64,000 nucleotides of DNA, taken from positions 1 through 64,000 of the forward strand of contig JAFAZW010000038.1 of NCBI GenBank assembly GCA_019239415.1, in the 5' to 3' direction. Below are positions 17,914 through 25,853 of this stretch, in pieces. Position 1 is the stretch's first letter. Each line of letters starts with the position of its first letter. The position numbers were made by a program, and so were the translations under genes. Source of the DNA: Alphaproteobacteria bacterium (GTDB taxonomy: Bacteria > Pseudomonadota > Alphaproteobacteria > Sphingomonadales > Sphingomonadaceae). Under the pieces are notes generated by a model, which was given only the letters and a program-made list of their open reading frames with translations, had not been told where the DNA came from and did not search any database.

Positions 17914-20146
17914 CGCCGTCGGCCAGCCGCTGCGCCACGACAGCGCCGAGGGCCACGTCGCCGGCACCGCGCGCTATGTCGACGATCTGCCCGAGCCGCC
18001 CGGGATTCTCCATCTCGCCTTCGGCCTCGCCGCGGACGGCCATGCGCGGCTGACCGGCCTCGACCTGACCGAGGTGCGCGCCGCCCCCGGCGTCGTCGCG
18101 GTCTTCACGGCCGCGGACATTCCGGGCGAGAACAATGTCGGCCCCGTCGTCCACGACGACCGGCTCTTCGCCGAGGACGAGATCCTCTATCCCGGCCAGC
18201 CGCTGTTCTTGGTGGCGGCGACCACCCACCGCGCCGCGCGCATCGCCGCCCGGCTGGCGAAGGTCGAGGCCGAGCCGCGCCCCGCTTTCGTCACCATCGC
18301 CGACGCGGCCGCCGCGGGCATGGATTTCGAGCCCCCGCAGATCATGGCGCGGGGCGATGCCGCCGCCGCGCTCGCCGGCGCGGCCCACCGCCTCGCCGGC
18401 ACGCTGACGATGGGCGGGCAGGAGCATTTCTACCTCGAGGGCCAGGCTGCCCTGGCCGTTCCCGGCGAGGCGGGGCAGATCCATGTCGTCAGCTCGACCC
18501 AGCATCCGAGCGAGGTCCAGCATCTGATCGCGGTGCTGCTGGGCGTGACGAGCGCCGACGTGACGGTCGAGGTGCGCCGGATGGGCGGCGGGTTCGGCGG
18601 CAAGGAGACGCAAGCCGCAGCCTATGCGGCGGCCTGCGCCCTCGTCGCGGCGCGTACCGGCCGGCCGGCGAAGATCCGCGCCGACCGCGACGACGACATG
18701 GCGATGACGGGCAAGCGCCACGACTTCATCGCCGACTATGACGTCGGTTTCGACGGCGACGGCCGCATCGAGGGCATCAGGATCGCGCTCGCCGCCCGCT
18801 GCGGCGCCACCGTCGACCTCAGCCTCGCGATCAGCGACCGCGCCATGTTCCACGCCGACAATTGCTATTACCTGCCGGCGGTCGAGATCGTGTCGCGCCG
18901 GCTCAAGACCCACAGCGTCTCCAACACCGCTTTCCGCGGCTTCGGCGGGCCCCAGGGGATGATGGCGATCGAGCGCGTGATGGACGCGATCGCCGCTCAT
19001 CTCGGGCTGGATCCCCTCGCCGTCCGCCAAGCCAACCTGTACGGTCCGGGCCGGGACGTGACGCCCTATCACATGCGCGTCGAAGACAATGTCGCGCCCG
19101 AGATCGTCGCCGAGCTCGTCGCGAGCGCGGACTATGCCGCGCGCAGCGAGGCCGTCGCCGGGTTCAATGCGCGCCACCGCATTCTCAAGAAGGGTCTGGC
19201 GCTGACGCCGGTCAAGTTCGGGATCAGCTTCACCACCACCCACCTCAACCAGGCCGGCGCCCTCGTCCTGGTCTATGCCGACGGGTCGATCCACCTCAAC
19301 CACGGCGGCACCGAAATGGGGCAGGGCCTGATGATCAAGGTCGCCCAGGTCGTCGCGGACGTGTTCGGCGTGCCGGTCGCGACGGTGAAGGTCAGCGCCA
19401 CCCGCACCGACAAGGTGCCGAACACCTCGGCCACCGCCGCCTCCTCGGGCACGGACCTCAACGCGATGGCGGCCAGGAATGCCGCGGAGACGATCAAGCA
19501 GCGGCTCGACGCCTTCGCGGCAACCCAGGCGGATGCGCCAAGCTGGAGCTTCGGCGAACTTTGCCGCAACGCCCATCTCGCGCGGATCTCGCTCGCCGCC
19601 ACCGGCTATTACGCGACCCCCAAGATCCATTACGACCGCGCCGCCCACCGCGGCCGGCCCTTCCTCTACTTCGCTTATGGCGCCGCCCTGAGCGAAGTCG
19701 CGATCGACACGCTCACCGGCGAGCATCGCGTGGTCGCGGTTGACATCCTCCACGACGTCGGCCGCTCGCTCAACCCGGCGGTCGACCTCGGGCAGATCGA
19801 GGGCGGCTTCATCCAGGGCATGGGCTGGCTGACCACCGAAGAGCTCGTCTTCGATGAACGCGGCCGCCTGCTCACCCACGCGCCATCCACCTACAAGATC
19901 CCGACCGCGGGCGATCGGCCGCCGCGCATGGCCATGCGCCTGTGGGACCGCGGCGAGAATGTCGAGGCGACGATCCATCGCTCCAAGGCGGTCGGCGAGC
20001 CGCCGCTGATGCTCGCCATCTCGGTCTTCTCGGCCCTCACCCAGGCCGTCGCCGCCGCGGCGCCCGGCAAGGGCCTGCCGAAGCTCGACGCGCCCGCCAC
20101 CCCGGAGCGCATCCTCGCCGCGATCGCCGAGCTGCGGGCGCGATGA
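17906..20146 (+). CDS. xdhB: Xanthine dehydrogenase molybdenum-binding subunit XdhB
   Basis: Catalytic molybdopterin subunit oxidising hypoxanthine and xanthine to urate. RRMGGGFGGKETQ, AFRGFGGPQGM, NHGGTEMGQG and the C-terminal KAVGEPPL with the active-site Glu are all present in order. MSDAVGQPLRH at 17906 is the natural start and overlaps xdhA; the track's longer N-terminus is shadow. 746 residues. Confidence 0.96.
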   Translation: MSDAVGQPLRHDSAEGHVAGTARYVDDLPEPPGILHLAFGLAADGHARLTGLDLTEVRAAPGVVAVFTAADIPGENNVGPVVHDDRLFAEDEILYPGQPLFLVAATTHRAARIAARLAKVEAEPRPAFVTIADAAAAGMDFEPPQIMARGDAAAALAGAAHRLAGTLTMGGQEHFYLEGQAALAVPGEAGQIHVVSSTQHPSEVQHLIAVLLGVTSADVTVEVRRMGGGFGGKETQAAAYAAACALVAARTGRPAKIRADRDDDMAMTGKRHDFIADYDVGFDGDGRIEGIRIALAARCGATVDLSLAISDRAMFHADNCYYLPAVEIVSRRLKTHSVSNTAFRGFGGPQGMMAIERVMDAIAAHLGLDPLAVRQANLYGPGRDVTPYHMRVEDNVAPEIVAELVASADYAARSEAVAGFNARHRILKKGLALTPVKFGISFTTTHLNQAGALVLVYADGSIHLNHGGTEMGQGLMIKVAQVVADVFGVPVATVKVSATRTDKVPNTSATAASSGTDLNAMAARNAAETIKQRLDAFAATQADAPSWSFGELCRNAHLARISLAATGYYATPKIHYDRAAHRGRPFLYFAYGAALSEVAIDTLTGEHRVVAVDILHDVGRSLNPAVDLGQIEGGFIQGMGWLTTEELVFDERGRLLTHAPSTYKIPTAGDRPPRMAMRLWDRGENVEATIHRSKAVGEPPLMLAISVFSALTQAVAAAAPGKGLPKLDAPATPERILAAIAELRAR

Positions 20147-21078
20147 TGCCCGACTGGCTCGAGGCGGTCCGCGCGGCGCGCGGCAGCGAGCCGGTGGCTC
20201 TCGTCACGATCCTCTCCACCGAGGGCTCGGCACCGCGCCGGGCCGGAACGCGCATGGCGGTCACGGCAGGTGCGAGCACCGGGACGATCGGCGGCGGCGC
20301 GCTCGAATATCAGGCCACCGAGCAGGCGCGCCGCATCCTCGCCGAGCCGCCGGGAAGCTGGCGCGTGCAGGACTGGCCGCTGGGTCCGCTGCTCGGCCAA
20401 TGCTGCGGCGGGCAGGTGCGGCTGATGGTCGAGCATCTGCACTTCGCGCCGGGGGCCTGGGACTGGACCGATTATGTCGAGCGCCGCAAGCCGGTGGCCG
20501 CCTATTTCGCCGGCGCGAATGCGCCGGTCGCTCGGCTCCCGGCCGAACATTGCGAAGCGGGAGTTCCGCCGCCGCTGCCGCCGCGCGCGGCCCGGCCGGG
20601 CGAGGGCACGATCTTCATCGAGCCGGACGACCGCCGGGCGGACCGACCGCTACTGATGTTCGGAGCGGGCCATGTCGGCGTCGCCATCGCGGGCCGCCTG
20701 CCGCGGCTGCCCTTCCGCCTCGCCTGGTTCGATCCGCGCCAGAACCGGGCGTTTCCCGGCGTCTCGACCCAGGACGAGGAGGCGATGGTCGCCTGCGCCG
20801 AGGCGGCGGAGGCGGGCGCGGCGGTGCTGATCTTCACCCACGACCACGGCCTCGATTACCGCCTCACCGCCGCCGCGCTGCGCTCCCGCGCAGCCTTCGT
20901 CGGGCTGATCGGCTCCCAGACCAAGCGCGCCCGCTTCCTGTCGCGGCTTCGGAAGGAGGGCGTCGACGCGTCCCGCCTCACCTGTCCGATCGGTATTCCG
21001 GGCATCTCCGGCCACCAGCCGGACGTGATCGCTGTCGCCGTCCTCGCCCAATTGCTGATGCTGGAGGGAGGCGCATGA
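20143..21078 (+). CDS. xdhC: Xanthine dehydrogenase accessory protein XdhC
   Basis: Binds molybdenum cofactor, protects its sulfurated form and delivers it to XdhB. The N-terminal TILSTEGSAPRRAGTRMAV and GTIGGGALEYQA blocks and the C-terminal Rossmann region LLMFGAGHVGVAIA with GLIGSQTKRARF are diagnostic. 311 residues. ATGA overlap with xdhB and with guaD. It links the purine operon to the moa/moe genes. Confidence 0.94.
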   Translation: MMPDWLEAVRAARGSEPVALVTILSTEGSAPRRAGTRMAVTAGASTGTIGGGALEYQATEQARRILAEPPGSWRVQDWPLGPLLGQCCGGQVRLMVEHLHFAPGAWDWTDYVERRKPVAAYFAGANAPVARLPAEHCEAGVPPPLPPRAARPGEGTIFIEPDDRRADRPLLMFGAGHVGVAIAGRLPRLPFRLAWFDPRQNRAFPGVSTQDEEAMVACAEAAEAGAAVLIFTHDHGLDYRLTAAALRSRAAFVGLIGSQTKRARFLSRLRKEGVDASRLTCPIGIPGISGHQPDVIAVAVLAQLLMLEGGA

Positions 21079-22391
21079 AGGCGTTCCGCGGCGAGATCCT
21101 GAGCGTCCTCGAGGATCCGGCCGCGGCGGGTCCCGAGGCGATACGCCATTTCGAAGACGGCCTGCTCGTCGTGGCGGACGGTCTCGTCCTCGCCTGCGGA
21201 GCTTATGCCGAGCTCGCCCAACGATTCGCCGACGTGCCGGTGGAGCGGGTCCAGGGCCTCATCGTCCCCGGCCTCGTCGACGCCCACGTCCATTATCCGC
21301 AGATCGGGTGCATCGCCTCGCACGGCGAGCAGCTCATGCAATGGCTCGAGCGCCATATCTTCCCGGCCGAGCAGGCCTTCGCCGACCGCGGCCATGCCGA
21401 CGAGGTCGCCGGCTTCTTCCTGGACGAGCTGCTCCGGCACGGCACCACCAGCGCGCTCGTCTTCGCGACGGTCCATGCGGCTTCCGTCGACGCGCTGTTC
21501 GAGGCCGCGCTGCGGCGCGACATGCGCATCGTCTCGGGCAAGGTGCTGATGGATCGCGGGCCCGACGGCCTCTGCGACACGGTCGCGTCCGGCCGCGCCG
21601 ACACCGAAGCGCTGATCGCGCGGTGGCGCGGCCGCGGCCGTCTCGGCTACGCCGTCACCCCCCGCTTCGTCCCGACGTCGAGCGACGAGCAGCTCGCCGA
21701 CGCCGGCGCCATGCTCGCCGCGCATCCGGACGTGCTGATGCACACCCACCTGTCCGAGAATCGCGGCGAGATCGCGTTCGTCGCGGAGCGCTTCCCCGCG
21801 GCGCCCGACTATCTCGACGTCTACGACCGCTTCGGCATGGTCGGCCCCCGCTCGGTCTTCGCCCATTGCGTCCACATGGACGATCGCGCGCTGTCCCGAA
21901 TGGCGGAGGCCGGGGCCGGCATCGCCTTCTGTCCGACCAGCAACATGTTCCTCGGCTCGGGCCTGTTCGATCTGGCCCAGGCCGATCGCCACGGCGTGCG
22001 GATCGGCATCGGCACCGACATCGGCGCGGGCACCAGCCTCTCGGTGCTCCACACCTTGGGGGAGGCGTACCGGACCTGCCAGCTCCGCGGCGCCAGCCTC
22101 GATCCCTTCCGCGCGCTGTACTTCGCGACCGCCGGCGGCGCCCGGGTGATGGGTATCGCCGACCGCGTCGGCAGCCTCCTGCCGGGCCAGGAGGCCGATT
22201 TCATCCTCCTCGATGCCAACGCCACGCCGCTGCTCGCGCGCCGCTGCGCCGGAGCCTCGCTGCACGATCGTCTCTTCGCGCTGCAGGTGCTGGGCGGCGA
22301 CCGCGCCGTCGCCGCCACCTTCCTGCGCGGCCGCCGCGTGTCGGTCCCTTCGCGCAGCGTATCGAGACTGGGCCTCGATGCGCGGCGATGA
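21075..22391 (+). CDS. guaD: Guanine deaminase
   Basis: Zinc amidohydrolase converting guanine to xanthine, feeding XdhAB. Metal ligands are visible: VDAHVHYPQ, HTHLSEN, FAHCVHM and GTDIGAG. 438 residues, normal for the family. It is the last gene of the operon, ATGA-coupled to xdhC. The final ~340 bp are repeated nearly unchanged at 25.27-25.61 kb, beyond RiPP locus B; the last ~14 residues (SVPSRSVSRLGLDARR region) differ from that copy, so the junction lies there. Confidence 0.95.
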   Translation: MKAFRGEILSVLEDPAAAGPEAIRHFEDGLLVVADGLVLACGAYAELAQRFADVPVERVQGLIVPGLVDAHVHYPQIGCIASHGEQLMQWLERHIFPAEQAFADRGHADEVAGFFLDELLRHGTTSALVFATVHAASVDALFEAALRRDMRIVSGKVLMDRGPDGLCDTVASGRADTEALIARWRGRGRLGYAVTPRFVPTSSDEQLADAGAMLAAHPDVLMHTHLSENRGEIAFVAERFPAAPDYLDVYDRFGMVGPRSVFAHCVHMDDRALSRMAEAGAGIAFCPTSNMFLGSGLFDLAQADRHGVRIGIGTDIGAGTSLSVLHTLGEAYRTCQLRGASLDPFRALYFATAGGARVMGIADRVGSLLPGQEADFILLDANATPLLARRCAGASLHDRLFALQVLGGDRAVAATFLRGRRVSVPSRSVSRLGLDARR

Positions 22392-22477
22392 GCGAAATCG
22401 CGCCCCGCGCGGGGGCTACTCCACCGAGAGCTGGACGGCCAAGGCGGATCTTCGATCAACAGGCCGGCGATCGGGAT

Positions 22478-23641
22478 TCAACGGGGCTGCGGCGTCGTGC
22501 TCCAGGCCAAGACCCAGGGGAGCCCGTGCGCAAACAAAGCGTCCCAGAGTAGCGAACTGTGCCCGGAAACGATCTCATCCATCTTCACTTCCGCCCCCGC
22601 CGCCTGAGCCGAGGCAGCGACCTCGCGGGTACGGGGAAGGAAGAAGCGCTCGAACGTGCCGGCGCCGGCGTAGACCCGCATGCCTTTCAAAGAGGACGCG
22701 TGTTGCGCCGGCCAGGGGCCGCCCGCGACGGACATCGCCACGACGCCTCCAAACACGTCCGGCCGCAGCTCGGCTGCGGAAACCGCCCAGGCCCCGCCGT
22801 TGGAGTAACCGGCAGCGATGTGATCGGCGCTCTTGGACGAAGCTGGATAGTGTCCGATCACGAGAGGGACCACCTCATCGGCGACGAACCGCAGGTGCCG
22901 GTTGAAGAGAGAATCCGGAGCCGACTGATCGTCTCCGGCCGACATCAGATACTCCAGCGCACGTCGGTCGCACATGCCCTTGCAGCCCGGTAGAGTCCCG
23001 CTTGCAGGCGCAATCCCGACGAGAATCGCTCCCGCCGCGCCACTTCCTCGGGCCGCACCCTCGAGCAGCCCAGCGAAGCGCTCGGTCTCTCCGTCGGTAA
23101 GGAAGATGACAGGGAGGCGGGCGCCCGGCGGGACAGCCGCTGGGACGTAGACCTGTATTTCCCGCGCTTGGCCGAGATTGGAAGAGCGGATGACATGGCG
23201 CGTGATTGTGCCCCGCAACGTCGTGGCTCGCGGGGGCGGCATGGGGGCTGACGGGGTCGGTACTCGCTCGACCGGATATGCTGTTTCCGAGGCTATCATC
23301 CCTGCGTCGAGCAGGGCCTCGTCCACGCGTGGGATGCGCACCGTGATGGCACCCATACCCGAATCGCCGATCGGCTCGAGTGGCGTTTGAAGCGCGCAGC
23401 AGAGCAGCCCCCATCTCTCGGGGCCGAACCGAGCCACGAGCGTGAGACGATCGCCACTAAGCCACCGGACTTGCTCTCGACCCTGGAGGAGTCGATCGAT
23501 GGCGGCTCGGGAGAGATGGGTCCGAACCGTGCACGGGGCGATCACCTCCGCAGTCTCACTCTCGCACCGCGGCAGCGGCAGGAAACTGGCGGGGGGTTGT
23601 GCCGCCGCTGTCAGGAAGAAGCTGAAAAGGCCGATTATCAC
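22478..23641 (-). CDS. Secreted alpha/beta-hydrolase esterase of RiPP locus B
   Basis: Putative esterase of the PF00756 (esterase D/Fes-like) type. A short N-terminal hydrophobic stretch (IIGLFSFFLTAAAQPP) looks like a signal peptide. AAGYSNGGAWAVSA is the nucleophile elbow (G-x-S-x-G) and SGHSSLLWDALF near the C-terminus offers the catalytic His. No in-frame ATG suits; GTG at 23641 preceded by GGAG about 12 bases upstream gives 387 residues, while the track's 542-aa ORF overlaps the ligase. It follows the ATP-grasp gene by 49 bp on the same strand, so it may cut or remodel the ester-linked product; that role is inferred. Confidence 0.78.
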   Translation of the reverse strand: MIIGLFSFFLTAAAQPPASFLPLPRCESETAEVIAPCTVRTHLSRAAIDRLLQGREQVRWLSGDRLTLVARFGPERWGLLCCALQTPLEPIGDSGMGAITVRIPRVDEALLDAGMIASETAYPVERVPTPSAPMPPPRATTLRGTITRHVIRSSNLGQAREIQVYVPAAVPPGARLPVIFLTDGETERFAGLLEGAARGSGAAGAILVGIAPASGTLPGCKGMCDRRALEYLMSAGDDQSAPDSLFNRHLRFVADEVVPLVIGHYPASSKSADHIAAGYSNGGAWAVSAAELRPDVFGGVVAMSVAGGPWPAQHASSLKGMRVYAGAGTFERFFLPRTREVAASAQAAGAEVKMDEIVSGHSSLLWDALFAHGLPWVLAWSTTPQPR

Positions 23642-23690
23642 CGCGGATCCGCCCTCCGCGTCCTGCCAACCCGAAGGGGAATCGAAAGCA

Positions 23691-24821
23691 TCAGTCGCTG
23701 AAGACCGCGCTCGACCGGGGCTCGACATGCCGATCCCGCTGATGGTCGATGTACGGACGAATGTGGCTCCCGAAGCTCCCCGCATAGCCGGCTGCGTGGA
23801 TTCGTTCCGCCGGCGGAGGGGCCTCGTACAGGAAGCGTGGATCGCGCGAGCAGAGGAAACGGGCGAAACAATCCAGAAGCGGAATTTCGGGATTGCAGCT
23901 CTCGATCCACAGCCAGTTTCCCATCTCGTTGGCTTCGAGGAACACCCACGCTCCGTCTGGAGTAACGATGAAATCCACGGTCGAGAAGATGATGCCGAGC
24001 CGGCTGTGAAATGCCAGAAGCTTCTCGGCAACCACTTCCGGCAGGTCGATGCGCCGGTGCCCGAGGTCGCGCCAATCGCGCACCTTCCTGAAGTCGACCT
24101 CCGCATCTCGGGCCGATTGCGATTCGAGCTTCACCGCCATCATTGTGTGGCCCATGATCGTGACGCGCACCTCGTAGCTCTTCGCCAGGCACTTCTGGAA
24201 TATCACGGGGTCGGAGCTCACATCGGCGGCGAGGACGTCCGCTTCGGTGACCAGTTCGGTCATGAAGCCGAAGTCGCTGGCCGCCGCGTCCCGCCACATG
24301 ACTGCCGCGAGCGGCTTGGCGATCGTCTCGGCGCCTTGCTTAGCATTCGTTCGGATGAACGCGCCGATCTCTTCCGCCGATGTGGAAATCAGCGTGGGCG
24401 GGACGATCAGGCCGCATTCGATCGCCACTTGCAGCTGGAGCGGCTTCAGATTTCGCGCGGCCTCCGACGCCGGGGGGTTGACGCAAAAGCGGCCGTGTCG
24501 TCCGAGCGCCTGCTGGATGGAGGAGGAGATCAGCCGCCAGTCACGAACCGCAACCTGCAGGTCGCTCTCGTGGATAGAGGGTGAAGGGACCGGTCCGACC
24601 ATGCGGCGGAACCACACGATGTCGTAGTCGAAGAGGTTGAAGCTCCGATCCCCTTGAGAAACTCTGCAGTCCATGTCCGCACCCGCCCGGAACGAGAGGG
24701 CTGAGAGCTGGGGGACATCCGACAGGAACAGCACATCGACGTCGAGCCCGAGGCGCTCGAGCGCCCATTTGACGGCAAAGGTGTGAAAGTCCGCCGGCTG
24801 TGAAAATGCCAACAACCTCAT
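23691..24821 (-). CDS. ATP-grasp RiPP ligase B (graspetide-type)
   Basis: Predicted peptide cyclase using ATP to activate Asp/Glu side chains of precursor B. The 376-residue protein starts MRLLAFSQPADFHTFAVKWA, has a central lid region IFQKCLAKSYEVRVTIMG and the ATP-grasp metal/ATP motif FLEANEMGNWLWIE. It is clearly homologous to ligase A (1-939). The ATG at 24821 was chosen by that alignment; the track start is an upstream GTG at 24875. It lies between precursor B and the esterase, all on the minus strand. Confidence 0.88.
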   Translation of the reverse strand: MRLLAFSQPADFHTFAVKWALERLGLDVDVLFLSDVPQLSALSFRAGADMDCRVSQGDRSFNLFDYDIVWFRRMVGPVPSPSIHESDLQVAVRDWRLISSSIQQALGRHGRFCVNPPASEAARNLKPLQLQVAIECGLIVPPTLISTSAEEIGAFIRTNAKQGAETIAKPLAAVMWRDAAASDFGFMTELVTEADVLAADVSSDPVIFQKCLAKSYEVRVTIMGHTMMAVKLESQSARDAEVDFRKVRDWRDLGHRRIDLPEVVAEKLLAFHSRLGIIFSTVDFIVTPDGAWVFLEANEMGNWLWIESCNPEIPLLDCFARFLCSRDPRFLYEAPPPAERIHAAGYAGSFGSHIRPYIDHQRDRHVEPRSSAVFSD

Positions 24822-24878
24822 GGAATTTGCCCGGACGGGTGGTCTCGCGCTAAGTCGCAGCACATATGACGACACTAG

Positions 24879-24907
24879 GCGGGGAGGCGGCGCGGGGCCG
24901 CCCCCCG
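24879..24907 (-). terminator. GC-rich hairpin between precursor B and ligase B
   Basis: On the minus strand GGGGGGCGGC, a short CCCGC loop and GCCGCC-TCCCC can pair with one bulge. It sits eight bases after the precursor stop, in the same place as the clear terminator of locus A, but no T-tract follows. It could be a weak terminator or an RNA-stabilising hairpin. Confidence 0.45.
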
Positions 24908-24914
24908 CAGAAGA

Positions 24915-25088
24915 TCAGTCCAGGACCGTATCGGAGGTCCGGCGGTCGCCGGTGATCTCGGTATAGGAGGTCGTCGGAGAAATCATGCTCTCCCCCTCGT
25001 AGCCGCCGGCCACAAGGCCCTGCTCCTCCGGCGTCAGCTCCTTCGCCAGGTGGCGGCCGATCACACGCTTCGCGCTCTGCTGCATCAT
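24915..25088 (-). CDS. RiPP precursor peptide B (graspetide-like), 57 aa
   Basis: Too short for the ORF track. It reads MMQQSAKRVIGRHLAKELTP, then EEQGLVAGG, then the core YEGESMISPTTSYTEITGDR and RTSDTVLD. The leader matches precursor A position by position and ends in VAGG. The core is rich in Thr/Ser alternating with Glu/Asp, the pattern expected for several side-chain ester links. AAAGGA lies 5-8 bases before the double ATG. The ligase follows on the same strand. Confidence 0.8.
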   Translation of the reverse strand: MMQQSAKRVIGRHLAKELTPEEQGLVAGGYEGESMISPTTSYTEITGDRRTSDTVLD

Positions 25089-25110
25089 TTCTGTCCTTTC
25101 GCAAACCAGG

Positions 25111-25134
25111 TGTCTCCCACCGGAAGGTGAGACA
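25111..25134. promoter_or_regulatory. Dyad upstream of precursor B
   Basis: TGTCTCCCACC-GGAA-GGTGAGACA forms a 9-bp stem with a two-base bulge, 23 bases before the precursor ATG. It may be an operator or a 5' UTR hairpin. No promoter pair was recognised with confidence. Confidence 0.35.
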
Positions 25135-25269
25135 GGCGGAGCATAATGAGGAGCCGCTCATACGCTTTGATTTTTTGGTCCGAAGCGGAGCGACTTCCTC
25201 GCCGCCACATGATTTGCCCTGCGGCTTACCTGACCTTGAGGAGCTTTCCGTCCCGCAACTCGTGAACTT

Positions 25270-25644
25270 GATCGGCGCATCGGCACCGATATCGGCGCCG
25301 GCACCAGACTATCGGTGGTCCATACGCTGGGGGAGGCGTACCGAACCTGCCAGCTCCGCGGCGCCAGCCTCGATCCCTTCCGCGCGCTGTACTTCGCGAC
25401 CGCCGGCGGCGCCCGGGTGATGGGTATCGCCGATCGCGTCGGCAGCCTCCTGCCGGGCCAGGAGGCCGATTTCATCCTCCTCGATACCAACGCCACGCCG
25501 CTGCTCGCGCGCCGCTGCGCCGGAGCCTCGCTGCACGATCGTCTCTTCGCGCTACAGGTGCTGGGCGACGACCGCGCCGTCGCCGCCACCTTCCTGCGCG
25601 GCCGCCGCGTCGGCGCGGAGCCGCGCGCGCGGGTACCTGGCTGA
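25270..25644 (+). pseudogene. Duplicated 3' fragment of guaD
   Basis: About 340 bases match guaD 22001-22348. The first ~50 bases differ noticeably (GTDIGAGTRLSVVHT versus GTDIGAGTSLSVLHT, with a 2-base length change at the very edge), whereas the next ~280 show only a handful of substitutions. The reading frame stays open and runs into a different tail (GAEPRARVPG). It has no amidohydrolase core or start, so it cannot make an enzyme. It marks the right border of the inserted RiPP locus and ends seven bases before tRNA-Thr. Confidence 0.93.
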
Positions 25645-25650
25645 GCTGCG

Positions 25651-25726
25651 TGGTGCCGGCTGTCGGACTCGAACCGACGGCCTACCGCTTACAAGGCGGT
25701 TGCTCTACCAGCTGAGCTAAGCCGGC
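25651..25726 (-). tRNA. tRNA-Thr (UGU)
   Basis: Reverse complement begins GCCGGCTTAGCTCAGCTGGT and ends with an encoded CCA; acceptor, D, anticodon and T arms all pair. The anticodon loop CTTGTAA gives UGU, reading ACA. Its 3' end faces the guaD fragment and RiPP locus B, a usual orientation for island integration, though no integrase is seen. Confidence 0.95.
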
Positions 25727-25853
25727 ACGCGTGCCGACATCCTCCATCCGGGGCCGCCCGTCCAGCCCTTCGACGGTTGACGAAGCGGCCGGCGCCGCGC
25801 GAGACTTGCCGCCGACGGTGCCGACGGTGCCGACGGTGCGGACGGGGGTGCGG

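Noticed and set aside
24850-25161. 103-aa minus ORF starting MSGSSLCSACLTF
   Set aside because: It overlaps precursor B in another frame, lacks a ribosome-binding site and shows no coding character.
22392-25650. Integrative element with integrase at tRNA-Thr
   Set aside because: No integrase, attachment-site repeat of the tRNA 3' end or transfer gene was found; only the guaD duplication supports an insertion.
25815-25845. Tandem CCGACGGTG units as a possible CRISPR or structured repeat
   Set aside because: Only three short units without spacers; a simple-sequence run upstream of the C13 gene. No CRISPR array was seen anywhere in the window.
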